This document shows positions 26,029-34,101 of a DNA stretch of 64,000 nt, one piece after another. Source of the stretch: Falsirhodobacter sp. alg1 (GTDB taxonomy: Bacteria; Pseudomonadota; Alphaproteobacteria; Rhodobacterales; Rhodobacteraceae); the NCBI RefSeq assembly GCF_000739715.2, contig NZ_BBJC02000001.1:759315-823314 (forward strand), read 5' to 3'. The notes under the pieces are model-generated. The model saw nothing but the letters and a program-made list of their open reading frames with translations, made no database searches and was not told the origin of the DNA. Every line of letters begins with the position of its first letter. The stretch's first letter is position 1. The translations under genes were made by a program, and so were the position numbers.

Positions 26029-26880
26029 ATGGCCCTTCTGGAAATCCGAAACCTCAACGTCAGCTTCGACACATCCTCCGGCCCGTTTCACGCGGTCAAG
26101 GGGTTGGACCTGACCGTGCATGAACGCGAAGTGCTGGCAATCGTCGGTGAATCCGGTTCCGGCAAATCGGTGTCGATGCTGGCCGCAATGGGCCTCCTGC
26201 CCAAAAGCGCGAAGGTCACCGCCGATGTGCTGCAATTTCAGGGTCGTGATCTGCTGACCATGTCGGACAAGGAGCGTCGCTCCATCGTCGGGCGGGAGAT
26301 CTCCATGATCTTCCAGGAACCGATCGCCTCGTTGAACCCGTGTTTCACCGTGGGCTACCAGATCGAGGAGGTGCTGCGCGCCCATCTGGGTCTGGGCCGG
26401 AATGAGCGGCGCAAGCGCGCGATCGAACTGTTCAGCGCTGTCGGCATTCCCGATCCTGAAAAACGCCTGTCCTCCTATCCGCACCAGATGTCGGGCGGGC
26501 AGTGCCAGCGGGTGATGATCGCCATTGCCATCGCGTGCAAACCCAGACTGCTGATCGCGGACGAACCGACAACGGCGCTGGATGTCACGATCCAGAAGCA
26601 GATCCTCGATCTGCTGATGACGTTGCAGGAAGATACCGGCATGGGGATGATCATGATCACCCATGATATGGGCGTCGTGGCCGAAACCGCCGACCGCGTC
26701 ATCGTCAAATACAAGGGCCGGATGATGGAGCAGGCGGACGTCCTGACCCTGTTCGAGGCACCGTCGCATCCCTATACCAAGGCGTTGCTCTCGGCCTTGC
26801 CCGAACACGCCACGGGGGATCGTCTGTCCACGGTTTCCGATTTCCTTGATCCCGCCACATTGCAGGAGGGGCCGCTATGA
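26029..26880 (+). CDS. dppD: Peptide ABC transporter ATP-binding protein DppD
   Basis: 283 residues with Walker A GESGSGKS, signature [16 protein letters not shown], Walker [13 protein letters not shown] and switch His (MITHDMGV). It energises import with DppF. The usual C-terminal oligopeptide/dipeptide domain (about 40 more residues with cysteines) is absent: the protein ends soon after [14 protein letters not shown]. The gene overlaps dppF by four bases. Confidence 0.93.
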   Translation: MALLEIRNLNVSFDTSSGPFHAVKGLDLTVHEREVLAIVGESGSGKSVSMLAAMGLLPKSAKVTADVLQFQGRDLLTMSDKERRSIVGREISMIFQEPIASLNPCFTVGYQIEEVLRAHLGLGRNERRKRAIELFSAVGIPDPEKRLSSYPHQMSGGQCQRVMIAIAIACKPRLLIADEPTTALDVTIQKQILDLLMTLQEDTGMGMIMITHDMGVVAETADRVIVKYKGRMMEQADVLTLFEAPSHPYTKALLSALPEHATGDRLSTVSDFLDPATLQEGPL

Positions 26881-27716
26881 CCGCAGTTCTCGAGGCACGC
26901 CATATCGTTCGCGATTACCCCGTTGCGGGCGGTTTCCTTCGCAAGGACAGCGCCGTGCGGGCATTGAACGACGTCTCGTTCCGCGTGGAGCAAGGCAAGA
27001 CGCTGGCCATCGTAGGCGAATCCGGCTGCGGAAAATCCACGCTGGCCCGTATTCTGACGCTGATCGATCCGGCCACGGCCGGAGAGCTGCTGATCGACGG
27101 GGAAGCCGTCAATCTGGCTGGAATGAACGCCGAATTGCGCCGCAAGGTCCAGATCGTGTTCCAGAATCCCTACGGCAGCCTGAACCCGCGCCAGAAGGTC
27201 GGCGACATGCTGATGGAGCCGCTGGTTCTGAACACGAAGGACAATGCCAAGCTCCGGCGTGAAAAGGCCATGGCCATGCTGACCCGCGTCGGCCTGATGC
27301 CCGAGCATTTCAACCGCTATCCCCACATGTTCTCGGGGGGGCAGCGGCAACGGCTGGCAATTGCGCGGGCATTGATGGTGAATCCGCGCCTGCTGGTGCT
27401 GGACGAACCTGTTTCGGCGCTGGATCTGTCGGTGCAGGCGCAGGTGCTGAACCTGCTGGCCGATCTTCAGGATGAATTCAACCTGACCTATGTGTTCATC
27501 AGCCACGACCTTTCGGTCGTCCGCTATATCGCGGATGAGGTGATGGTCATGTTCAAGGGTGAGGTTGTTGAATACGGCACCCGCGATGCGGTGTTCGATG
27601 CCCCCCAGCACGCCTATACGCAAAAGCTGTTCAGTGCGACGCCCGTCACGGATATCGAGGCGATCCGCGCCCGTGTGGCACGCCGACGCGCCGCAGGGAT
27701 CGGCAGTGCCGCCTAG
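26877..27716 (+). CDS. dppF: Peptide ABC transporter ATP-binding protein DppF
   Basis: 279 residues, second ATPase of the importer. DppF-type N-terminus with an insert before the first strand (DYPVAGGFLRKDSAVRALND), Walker A GESGCGKST, signature FSGGQRQRLAIARAL, Walker B LLVLDEPVSALD, and FISHDLSVVRYIADEV. Like DppD it stops after HAYTQKLFSATPV and lacks the C-terminal extension of the E. coli protein. It ends the dpp operon; an inverted repeat lies 18 bases after the stop. Confidence 0.93.
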   Translation: MTAVLEARHIVRDYPVAGGFLRKDSAVRALNDVSFRVEQGKTLAIVGESGCGKSTLARILTLIDPATAGELLIDGEAVNLAGMNAELRRKVQIVFQNPYGSLNPRQKVGDMLMEPLVLNTKDNAKLRREKAMAMLTRVGLMPEHFNRYPHMFSGGQRQRLAIARALMVNPRLLVLDEPVSALDLSVQAQVLNLLADLQDEFNLTYVFISHDLSVVRYIADEVMVMFKGEVVEYGTRDAVFDAPQHAYTQKLFSATPVTDIEAIRARVARRRAAGIGSAA

Positions 27717-27733
27717 GCGGCTTGTCATGGCCC

Positions 27734-27772
27734 CCTCTCGGACATAGACACTTACCTATCTTGTCCGAGAGG
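27734..27772. promoter_or_regulatory. Perfect inverted repeat over the promoter/RBS region of the MFS gene
   Basis: Arms CCTCTCGGACA (27734-27744) and TGTCCGAGAGG (27762-27772), 11 bp perfect, 17-base spacer. A possible promoter TTGTCA (27722-27727), 17 bases, TAGACA (27745-27750) is interleaved with it. The right arm contains GAGAGG, the probable ribosome-binding site 7 bases before the MFS start. It may be a TetR-like operator or a translation-blocking hairpin; as a terminator for dppF it lacks a T run. Confidence 0.7.
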
Positions 27773-27779
27773 TTCTGCC

Positions 27780-28955
27780 ATGCGTCCTGCCAGTCTGCAG
27801 GTGATGACGGTGTATGCGACGCTGACGGCAATCATATTTGCCCTTGGCGCGTCCATTCCGACGCCGCTTTATCCTGTGTACCAGCGGGCCTTTGATCTGG
27901 CGCCGTTCCAGATCACGCTGATCTTCGCAATCTATATCGTGGCGCTTCTGTTCACCCTGCTGACGCTGGGGCGATTGTCGAACCATCTTGGGCGCAAGCC
28001 GGTGATCGCGGGGGCGCTGATGGGCAATCTTGCGGCGCTGGTGCTATTCCTGACATCCGAAAGCTACGAGAGCCTGTTGGTTGCCCGTTTCGTGCAGGGG
28101 ATGGCCATGGGGGTGGCGGTGCCGACCTGTGGCGCAACCATCGTCGATTCCGATCACGAACGGGGGCCGGTTCTCAATTCGGTCGTGCCGTTCATCGGCA
28201 TGTCGATCGGGGCGCTTTGTACTGCCAGTCTGGTGACATGGGCCCCTTTGCCCATGATGCTGCCCTACGCCTTCGTGGGGGCGCTGACTTTTCTGGCGCT
28301 GGTTGCCCTATGGGCGATGCCGGAGACGACGCCGCGCCATCCTGGGGCCTTGGCATCGCTGATTCCCAGCCTGGGGGTGCCGCACCATGCCCGCAGGCAG
28401 TTCTATCGCCTGATCCCTGCGGTCTTGTCGGGGTGGGCGCTGGCCGGGCTGTACATGTCGCTTATGCCGACCATTCTGCATAAGGCGCTGAACACCGATT
28501 CCGAATTCGTGACGGGTGTTCTGGTCTGCATGCTGATGGGCAGTGCCGGGGTCGCCGTGATGGTCGGCCGCAAACGGCCCGCCGCGCGGATGATGATTTT
28601 CGGGACAATGGGGCTGATTGCGGGCATTCCCCTGACGCTGGCAGGAGTGCAGGCAGGGTATGCGCCGCTGCTGTTTCTAGGCACGATTATCGCAGGCGCA
28701 GGGCAGGGGCTGGTCTTTTCTGCCATCATGCGGTTGCTGCTGCCGCTTGCCCAAGGGCACGAGCGTGCCGCGATGCTGTCCACATTCTTTGCGATCAGCT
28801 ATTTCTGCTTTGCGGCACCGGCCGTGCTGGCAGGAATGGCGGTGCCGGTCATCGGGCTTCTGAATGTGGCCTATGTGTACGGGCTGGTGATTCTGGCCGC
28901 ACTGGTCTGCGCCACGATCGGCCTGCTGCGGGTTCCGGCGCCACGCACCTGTTGA
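27780..28955 (+). CDS. MFS transporter
   Basis: 391 residues with about 12 hydrophobic segments. The loop 2-3 signature is GRLSNHLGRKPVIAGAL (MFS motif A), followed by FVQGMAMGVAVPTCGATIVDSD. A second half mirrors the first (MVGRKRPAARMMIF). It resembles drug/metabolite:proton antiporters, but the substrate is unknown. The upstream inverted repeat suggests specific repression, though no regulator gene is adjacent. Its last codons overlap the -35 element of the rpsD promoter. Confidence 0.82.
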   Translation: MRPASLQVMTVYATLTAIIFALGASIPTPLYPVYQRAFDLAPFQITLIFAIYIVALLFTLLTLGRLSNHLGRKPVIAGALMGNLAALVLFLTSESYESLLVARFVQGMAMGVAVPTCGATIVDSDHERGPVLNSVVPFIGMSIGALCTASLVTWAPLPMMLPYAFVGALTFLALVALWAMPETTPRHPGALASLIPSLGVPHHARRQFYRLIPAVLSGWALAGLYMSLMPTILHKALNTDSEFVTGVLVCMLMGSAGVAVMVGRKRPAARMMIFGTMGLIAGIPLTLAGVQAGYAPLLFLGTIIAGAGQGLVFSAIMRLLLPLAQGHERAAMLSTFFAISYFCFAAPAVLAGMAVPVIGLLNVAYVYGLVILAALVCATIGLLRVPAPRTC

Positions 28956-28979
28956 CACCGGGTGTCCTGCCTGTATAAG
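28952..28979 (+). promoter_or_regulatory. Sigma-70-type promoter for rpsD
   Basis: TTGACA at 28952-28957, 16-base spacer, TATAAG at 28974-28979. The -35 overlaps the MFS stop codon. Predicted start near 28986 gives a leader of about 110 bases before rpsD. Confidence 0.75.
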
Positions 28980-29025
28980 CGCGCGATCCGGCGGTAGCGT
29001 CGGGTTTTTCATTGGTGTTGGTGGC

Positions 29026-29060
29026 CCCCGCAAGGGGATGACCTGTCGCCCCGCAAGGGG
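29026..29060 (+). promoter_or_regulatory. Twin CCCC-GCAA-GGGG hairpins in the rpsD leader
   Basis: CCCCGCAAGGGG occurs at 29026-29037 and again at 29049-29060, each able to form a 4-bp stem with a GNRA (GCAA) loop. They sit 35-70 bases before the rpsD start. S4 is a known translational autoregulator in other bacteria, so this could be its target, but that is inference. Confidence 0.5.
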
Positions 29061-29095
29061 AAAGGACAACGCCCTTCATTGCAAGGAGATCAGCG

Positions 29096-29716
29096 GTGAC
29101 CAAACGCACCTCTGCCAAGTACAAACTTGACCGCCGTATGGGCGAAAACATCTGGGGCCGTCCGAAGTCCCCGGTGAACAAGCGTGAATACGGCCCGGGC
29201 CAGCACGGCCAGCGTCGCAAGAACAAGCTGTCGGACTTCGGTATCCAGCTGCGCGCGAAACAAAAGCTCAAAGGCTACTATGGCGATCTGACGGAAAAGC
29301 AATTCCGCCGCATCTTCGCTGAAGCCGAGCGTGTAAAAGGCGACACCAGCGAAGCCCTCATCGGCCTTCTGGAGCGTCGTCTGGATACGATCGTTTACCG
29401 TGCGAAATTCGTACCGACCGTATTCGCTGCACGTCAGTTCGTGAACCACGGCCACGTTCTGGTCAACGGCAAGCGCGTGAACATCGGTTCGTACCGCGTT
29501 CGCGAAGGCGACGTTGTCGAGGTCAAGCAATCCTCCAAGCAACTGGCTATCGTTCTTGAAGCTGTTGCTCTGGCCGAGCGCGATGTTCCTGACTACATCG
29601 AGGTTGACCACTCCAAGATGACGGCAACCTTCACGCGCACTCCGGGCCTGTCCGATGTGCCGTATGCTGTTGTCATGGAACCGAATCTGGTCGTCGAATT
29701 CTACGCTCAGAACTGA
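29096..29716 (+). CDS. rpsD: 30S ribosomal protein S4
   Basis: 206-residue primary 16S rRNA-binding protein that helps nucleate small-subunit assembly. Features: N-terminal [19 protein letters not shown], the GPGQHGQRR motif, and an S4 RNA-binding domain ([34 protein letters not shown]). The N-terminal zinc cysteines of C+ S4 proteins are absent. The start is a GTG at 29096, with AAGGAG 7-8 bases upstream. It has its own promoter and terminator, i.e. is monocistronic, unlike E. coli where rpsD is in the alpha operon. Confidence 0.97.
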   Translation: MTKRTSAKYKLDRRMGENIWGRPKSPVNKREYGPGQHGQRRKNKLSDFGIQLRAKQKLKGYYGDLTEKQFRRIFAEAERVKGDTSEALIGLLERRLDTIVYRAKFVPTVFAARQFVNHGHVLVNGKRVNIGSYRVREGDVVEVKQSSKQLAIVLEAVALAERDVPDYIEVDHSKMTATFTRTPGLSDVPYAVVMEPNLVVEFYAQN

Positions 29717-29740
29717 TCCTGCGTTCAGGTTTTGTATTGG

Positions 29741-29772
29741 AAGCCGCTGCGGATCTCCGCGGCGGCTTTTTT
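29741..29772 (+). terminator. Rho-independent terminator of rpsD
   Basis: Arms AAGCCGCTGCGGA (29741-29753) and TCCGCGGCGGCTT (29756-29768) pair along 12-13 positions with one G-U, followed by TTTT. Confidence 0.9.
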
Positions 29773-29882
29773 AATGTGCGGCCTTAGGGTCGCAGCCATG
29801 CGGTAGTGGGACTGCCATCCGTGATTTCTTCTGGCAACGGGGGCGGGGCACCGCTAGAACCCGAGGACCAGAGGACAGGATC

Positions 29883-30968
29883 ATGACCGACGCCATCGTA
29901 CCCCAACCCGGAATTCTTGACATTGCCCTTTACGAGGGTGGCAAAAGTCATGTGGCCGGGGTGACAAATGCGCTGAAGCTTTCATCGAATGAAAACCCCG
30001 CGGGGCCTTCGGAAAAGGCGAAAGAAGCCTTTTTGCGCAGCGTTCACACCCTTCACCGATATCCCGGAACCGACCACGCTTCCTTGCGTCAGGCCATTGC
30101 CGAGGTGCACGGGCTGGATGCGGGCCGCGTGATCTGCGGTGTGGGTTCGGATGAAATCATTACCTTCCTGTGTCAGGCCTATGCCGGACCGGGGGATGAG
30201 GTTCTGTTCACCGAGCATGGCTTTCTGATGTACCGCATTTCGGCCTTGGCGGTTGGCGCCACGCCGGTCGAGGTGTCTGAGCGGGAACGGACGGCAGATG
30301 TCGATGCCCTGCTGGCGGCCTGCACCGAAAAGACCAGGCTGGTTTTCATCGCCAATCCGAACAATCCGACAGGCACGATGATTTCGGGCGCCGAAGTGGC
30401 GCGTCTTGCGGCCAATCTGCCCCCCCAGGCCATTCTGGTGCTGGATGGTGCCTATGCGGAATATGTTCAGGGGTTCGACGCCGGGTTGAATCTGGTCGAG
30501 GCGCGGTCGAATGTGGTGATGACCCGGACCTTCTCCAAAATCTACGGCCTGGGCGGTTTGCGCGTGGGGTGGGGCTATGGCCCGAAGGCGATCATCGATG
30601 TGCTGAACCGCATCCGCGGCCCGTTCAACCTGTCCACCACCCAACAGGAGGTGGCCGAGGCTGCCGTGCGCGATCAGGAGTGGGTGCAGAAATGCCGGCA
30701 GGAAAATGCGCGCTGGCGCGTGTGGCTGGCCGAGGCGCTTGCCGAAATCGGGGTGCCTTCCGATACCTCGATGGCCAATTTCATTCTGGCGCGTTTTGCC
30801 GATGCCGATGAGGCTGCTGCCTGTGATACTTTCCTGCAAAGCCAGGGGCTGATCGTGCGCCGCGTCACCAGCTACAAGCTTCCGCACTGCCTGCGCATCA
30901 CCATCGGGGATGAGGCGTCGAGCCGTCGCGTTGCCCATGCCATCGCCCAGTTCAAGGGCCTGCGTTGA
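29883..30968 (+). CDS. hisC: Histidinol-phosphate/aromatic aminotransferase
   Basis: 361-residue fold-type I PLP aminotransferase. Features: [45 protein letters not shown], and the PLP lysine in [20 protein letters not shown]. HisC converts imidazole acetol phosphate to histidinol phosphate. Enzymes of this subgroup often also transaminate prephenate or phenylpyruvate, and the overlapping prephenate/arogenate dehydrogenase gene supports an aromatic-amino-acid role here. hisZ and hisG are 8 kb away, so it may serve both pathways. Confidence 0.88.
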   Translation: MTDAIVPQPGILDIALYEGGKSHVAGVTNALKLSSNENPAGPSEKAKEAFLRSVHTLHRYPGTDHASLRQAIAEVHGLDAGRVICGVGSDEIITFLCQAYAGPGDEVLFTEHGFLMYRISALAVGATPVEVSERERTADVDALLAACTEKTRLVFIANPNNPTGTMISGAEVARLAANLPPQAILVLDGAYAEYVQGFDAGLNLVEARSNVVMTRTFSKIYGLGGLRVGWGYGPKAIIDVLNRIRGPFNLSTTQQEVAEAAVRDQEWVQKCRQENARWRVWLAEALAEIGVPSDTSMANFILARFADADEAAACDTFLQSQGLIVRRVTSYKLPHCLRITIGDEASSRRVAHAIAQFKGLR

Positions 30969-31882
30969 TGGTCTATGAGCGCGTGGCCCTTATCGGGCTG
31001 GGGCTGATCGCATCATCGATGGGCCATGCGATCCGGGCGGCAGGCCTGGCGCAGGAGGTTCGTGGCTTCGATATTGATGCCTCCGTGCGGGAAGAGGCGC
31101 GGGATGTCGGCTTCTGTACAGAGGTATGCGACACACTGGCCGAGGCTGTGTCAGGCGCCGATCTGGTGGTTCTGGCGGTTCCGGTAGGGGCTATGGCCGC
31201 CGTTGCCGCTGAAATGGCCCCGCATCTGGCTGCGGGCGCAACGGTTACGGATACAGGATCGGTCAAGCAGGCAGTCATCGCTGCCGTCGGCCCGCATCTG
31301 CCCGAAGGTGTGCATTTCATTCCGGGCCACCCTTTGGCCGGGACGGAATATTCCGGCCCCAGATCCGGCTTTGCCACGCTGTTCCGGAACCGCTGGTGCC
31401 TGTTGATCGATGACGGTGTGGACCCTGCCGCCCTGCAGCGCCTTCGCACGTTGTGGGAAGGGATGGGCGCCAATGTCGATGCCATGGATGCCGCGCATCA
31501 TGATGTGGTCATGGCAGTTGTTTCCCACACACCGCACCTGATTGCCTATACCATGGTCGGCGTGGCCGAGCATGTGCGCCGCGTTTCGGACAGCGAAATC
31601 ATCAAGTATTCCGCATCGGGGTTCCGCGATTTCACACGGATCGCCTCCAGTGATCCGACGATGTGGCGCGATGTGTTCCTTACGAACAAGGATGCGGTAC
31701 TGGATATCCTCGGCCGGTTTTCCGAAGAACTATTCGCCCTTCAGCGGGCAATCAGGACCGAAGACGGGCCACTGCTGCACGATTATTTCACACGGACGCG
31801 TGCCATCCGGCGCAGTATCGTAGAGGCAAAGCAGGACACCGCAGCGCCTGACTTTGGCCGGTCCGGCGGCGAGGCGCGGTAA
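30968..31882 (+). CDS. Prephenate/arogenate dehydrogenase
   Basis: 304 residues, oxidative decarboxylation step to tyrosine. N-terminal Rossmann fold VALIGLGLIASSMGHAIR, LVVLAVPVGAM and DTGSVKQAV, the catalytic-His region FIPGHPLAGTEYSGP, and the helical C-terminal dimer domain VMAVVSHTPHLIAYTM and SGFRDFTRIASSDP. There is no fused chorismate mutase or ACT domain. ATG at 30968 overlaps the hisC stop by one base (TGATG), indicating coupling with the aminotransferase. Confidence 0.92.
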   Translation: MVYERVALIGLGLIASSMGHAIRAAGLAQEVRGFDIDASVREEARDVGFCTEVCDTLAEAVSGADLVVLAVPVGAMAAVAAEMAPHLAAGATVTDTGSVKQAVIAAVGPHLPEGVHFIPGHPLAGTEYSGPRSGFATLFRNRWCLLIDDGVDPAALQRLRTLWEGMGANVDAMDAAHHDVVMAVVSHTPHLIAYTMVGVAEHVRRVSDSEIIKYSASGFRDFTRIASSDPTMWRDVFLTNKDAVLDILGRFSEELFALQRAIRTEDGPLLHDYFTRTRAIRRSIVEAKQDTAAPDFGRSGGEAR

Positions 31883-31885
31883 CTT

Positions 31886-32560
31886 ATGCGATGTGTGGTG
31901 TTCTGGGCCACGCTTTGCATTCTGACGGCACCCGCTTGGGCCGATGCGCCTGAACCCTCCAGCCGTCCGGAACCGCGGCCGCAGATTGCCATTCCTGAAG
32001 GGGGCGCTGCAAAAGCAGGCTCTGCCGTCAAGCCACCCGCGCGCGGTGGCGGCCTTTGCGGTGTGGCGGGGCTGGTGGGCGAACGGATCGCGCCGGTGCA
32101 TGCATCGGTGGCCGGGTGCGGCATTTCGGACCCGATACAGCTGCGTGCTGTTTCAGGTGTGCAGCTTTCCAGTTCGGCAACGGTAGATTGCTCGGTCGCG
32201 GTTGCGTTGAACACATGGGTGACACAGGTGCTGCAGCCCCTGTTTTCCGGCAGTGTCCGCCAGATGGATATTGCCGGTGCCTATGAATGCCGGGGCCGGA
32301 ACCGGGTGGCCGGTGCCAAAATCAGCGAACATGGCAAGGGGCGGGCAATCGACATTCGCGGCCTGCGTTTTGCTGACGGTGGTCAGATCACCGTCGCGCA
32401 GGATTGGAACCGGGGTCCGTTGGGGCGTCTGATGGCCCGCAGCTACGAACAGGGCTGCGGGATTTTCGGGACGACCCTTGGCCCCGGGTCCGACGGCTAC
32501 CATGAGGATCACATGCATTTCGACATGCCCTCGAACCGCCGCACCCCTTATTGCCGTTAG
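31886..32560 (+). CDS. Extensin-like C-terminal domain protein
   Basis: 224 residues: signal peptide (VVFWATLCILTAPAWA), a proline-rich linker to about residue 58, then the extensin-like C-terminal domain. That domain carries four or more cysteines, KISEHGKGRAIDIRG and DGYHEDHMHFDM. The H-x6-D and H-x-H arrangement is that of M15-type zinc DD-peptidases, so a periplasmic peptidoglycan amidase/peptidase activity is plausible but unproven. It follows the dehydrogenase gene by three bases and converges on the OmpA-like gene, stops sharing TTAG. Confidence 0.82.
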   Translation: MRCVVFWATLCILTAPAWADAPEPSSRPEPRPQIAIPEGGAAKAGSAVKPPARGGGLCGVAGLVGERIAPVHASVAGCGISDPIQLRAVSGVQLSSSATVDCSVAVALNTWVTQVLQPLFSGSVRQMDIAGAYECRGRNRVAGAKISEHGKGRAIDIRGLRFADGGQITVAQDWNRGPLGRLMARSYEQGCGIFGTTLGPGSDGYHEDHMHFDMPSNRRTPYCR

Positions 32561-34101
32561 CGTTCGGTCAGTTTCAACTCGATCCGGCGGTTCTGTGCCC
32601 GTGCCTCTGCTGTTTCCCCCTCGGCCACGGGTCTGTATTGCCCGAAACCGGTGGGGGCCAGCCGGTTCGGCGGAAAGCCCAGACTGTCCTGCATGTAACG
32701 TACTACCGATAGGGCGCGCGCCTGACTCAGCTCCCAGTTGTCGCGGAACTGCCCGTTACCGGACAGGGGAATGTCATCCGTGTGCCCGTCCACGCGCAGG
32801 ATCCAGTCCAGATCATCGGGGATCTGATCCGAGATATCGCGCAGGGTAACGGCCACATCCGCAATCTGGCGACGCCCCTCGTCCGACAGGTCCGCCGAGC
32901 CGATATTGAACAGCACCTCGGATGAGAAGACGAATCGGTCCCCTACGATCCGGACACCATCCCGATCGGCCAGAATCTGGCGCAGCTTGCCGAAGAATTC
33001 GGACCGGTAGCGCTCAAGCTGCTCTGCCTCCGAGGACAGGCGGCGGCGTTCGGCCTCTTCCAGTTCGGCGCGTTTGCGCTGTTCTTCTGCTGCCCGGGCC
33101 AGGGCCACGTTCAGCTGGTTGCCCAGATCGTCGATCTTCGCCTCTTGGGTGCTGCCGGCGGTCTCGGTCAGGTTCAGGGCCTGTTGCAATGCCGAAAGCT
33201 GTGCGCGAAGGGCTGCAACTTGCTGGTTCAGGACCGCGGTCTGCCGCTCGGCCGCGGTGGATTTGCTGCGCTCTGCTGCCAGCGCCCGTTCTGCCGTGAC
33301 AAGCAGGTCCGCGTGTTCGTCCGCCGTTTGCGCCGCATCTGTTTCAGCCGCAGCCAGAAGGGTCAGCGTTTCTTCGGCGCGTCTGCGCTGTTCCTCAAGG
33401 TTCAGGCTCATCGCCGTCAGTTCGGCTTCGGAGTCGCGCAGACGATCATGCAGGGCCTGTGCTGCGGCGCTGTCCACGATTTTCTGTTGTTCGGCCTCGG
33501 TCAGGGCGGTCTGCGCTGCGGCAACGCTGGCCTCGCTCTGTTCGGCGCGGGCGCGCAGATCGGCAACCATCGCCTCGATCGCTTCGCGGCGGGCGGCATC
33601 AAGGCGTGCCTGTTCGGCACTTGCATCGATTTCGGAACGGGCGGCCGCAAGGGCAAGGTTCAGCGCCTCTGTCTGCGACAGGGCCTGATCGCGGGCTGCC
33701 GTCAGATCATCGGTCCGGGCCTGAAGCTGCTGACGCGATGCGATCAGAGAGGCGACCTGCTCTTCGAAGCTGGCGACCTTCTGCGTGGATTCGTCCAGCT
33801 GTGCGGTCAGGGTCGCGGCGAGTTCCGCCTGCCTGTCCCGCGCCTTGGTGGCAGCTCCCAGCGCCTTTTGCAGATCCTCGGAGCGGGCCTGTTCCATGCC
33901 GAGGTTGTTGGACAACGTTGCGACCTCATCGCTCAACCTGTCCAGCTCCGACCCCTGGCTGGAGATGGTATCCCGCAGGACGGACTGGATCACCAGAAAG
34001 ATCGTCAGCACGAACATCAGGACCAGCAGCAGCGCCGTCATGGCATCGACGAAGCCGGGCCAGATCTGCGATTCGCGCGGGCGGCGACGCGACAGCGCCA
34101 T
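32557..34101 (-). CDS. OmpA/MotB-like protein with long coiled coil
   Basis: 514 residues. The N-terminus is basic (MALSRRRPRESQIWPGFVDAM), then one membrane helix (TALLLVLMFVLTIFLVIQSVL). Residues about 50-370 form an Ala/Glu/Gln-rich coiled coil. The C-terminal OmpA-type peptidoglycan-binding domain shows VLFNIGSADLSDEGRRQI, RVDGHTDDIPL and NWELSQARALSVVRYM. The WPGFVDAM segment before the helix carries an Asp in the position of the MotB/ZorB proton-channel aspartate. Encoded directly after, and abutting, the MotA/ExbB-like gene: the two likely form a proton-driven stator-like complex. Role unknown. Confidence 0.83.
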   Translation of the reverse strand: MALSRRRPRESQIWPGFVDAMTALLLVLMFVLTIFLVIQSVLRDTISSQGSELDRLSDEVATLSNNLGMEQARSEDLQKALGAATKARDRQAELAATLTAQLDESTQKVASFEEQVASLIASRQQLQARTDDLTAARDQALSQTEALNLALAAARSEIDASAEQARLDAARREAIEAMVADLRARAEQSEASVAAAQTALTEAEQQKIVDSAAAQALHDRLRDSEAELTAMSLNLEEQRRRAEETLTLLAAAETDAAQTADEHADLLVTAERALAAERSKSTAAERQTAVLNQQVAALRAQLSALQQALNLTETAGSTQEAKIDDLGNQLNVALARAAEEQRKRAELEEAERRRLSSEAEQLERYRSEFFGKLRQILADRDGVRIVGDRFVFSSEVLFNIGSADLSDEGRRQIADVAVTLRDISDQIPDDLDWILRVDGHTDDIPLSGNGQFRDNWELSQARALSVVRYMQDSLGFPPNRLAPTGFGQYRPVAEGETAEARAQNRRIELKLTER

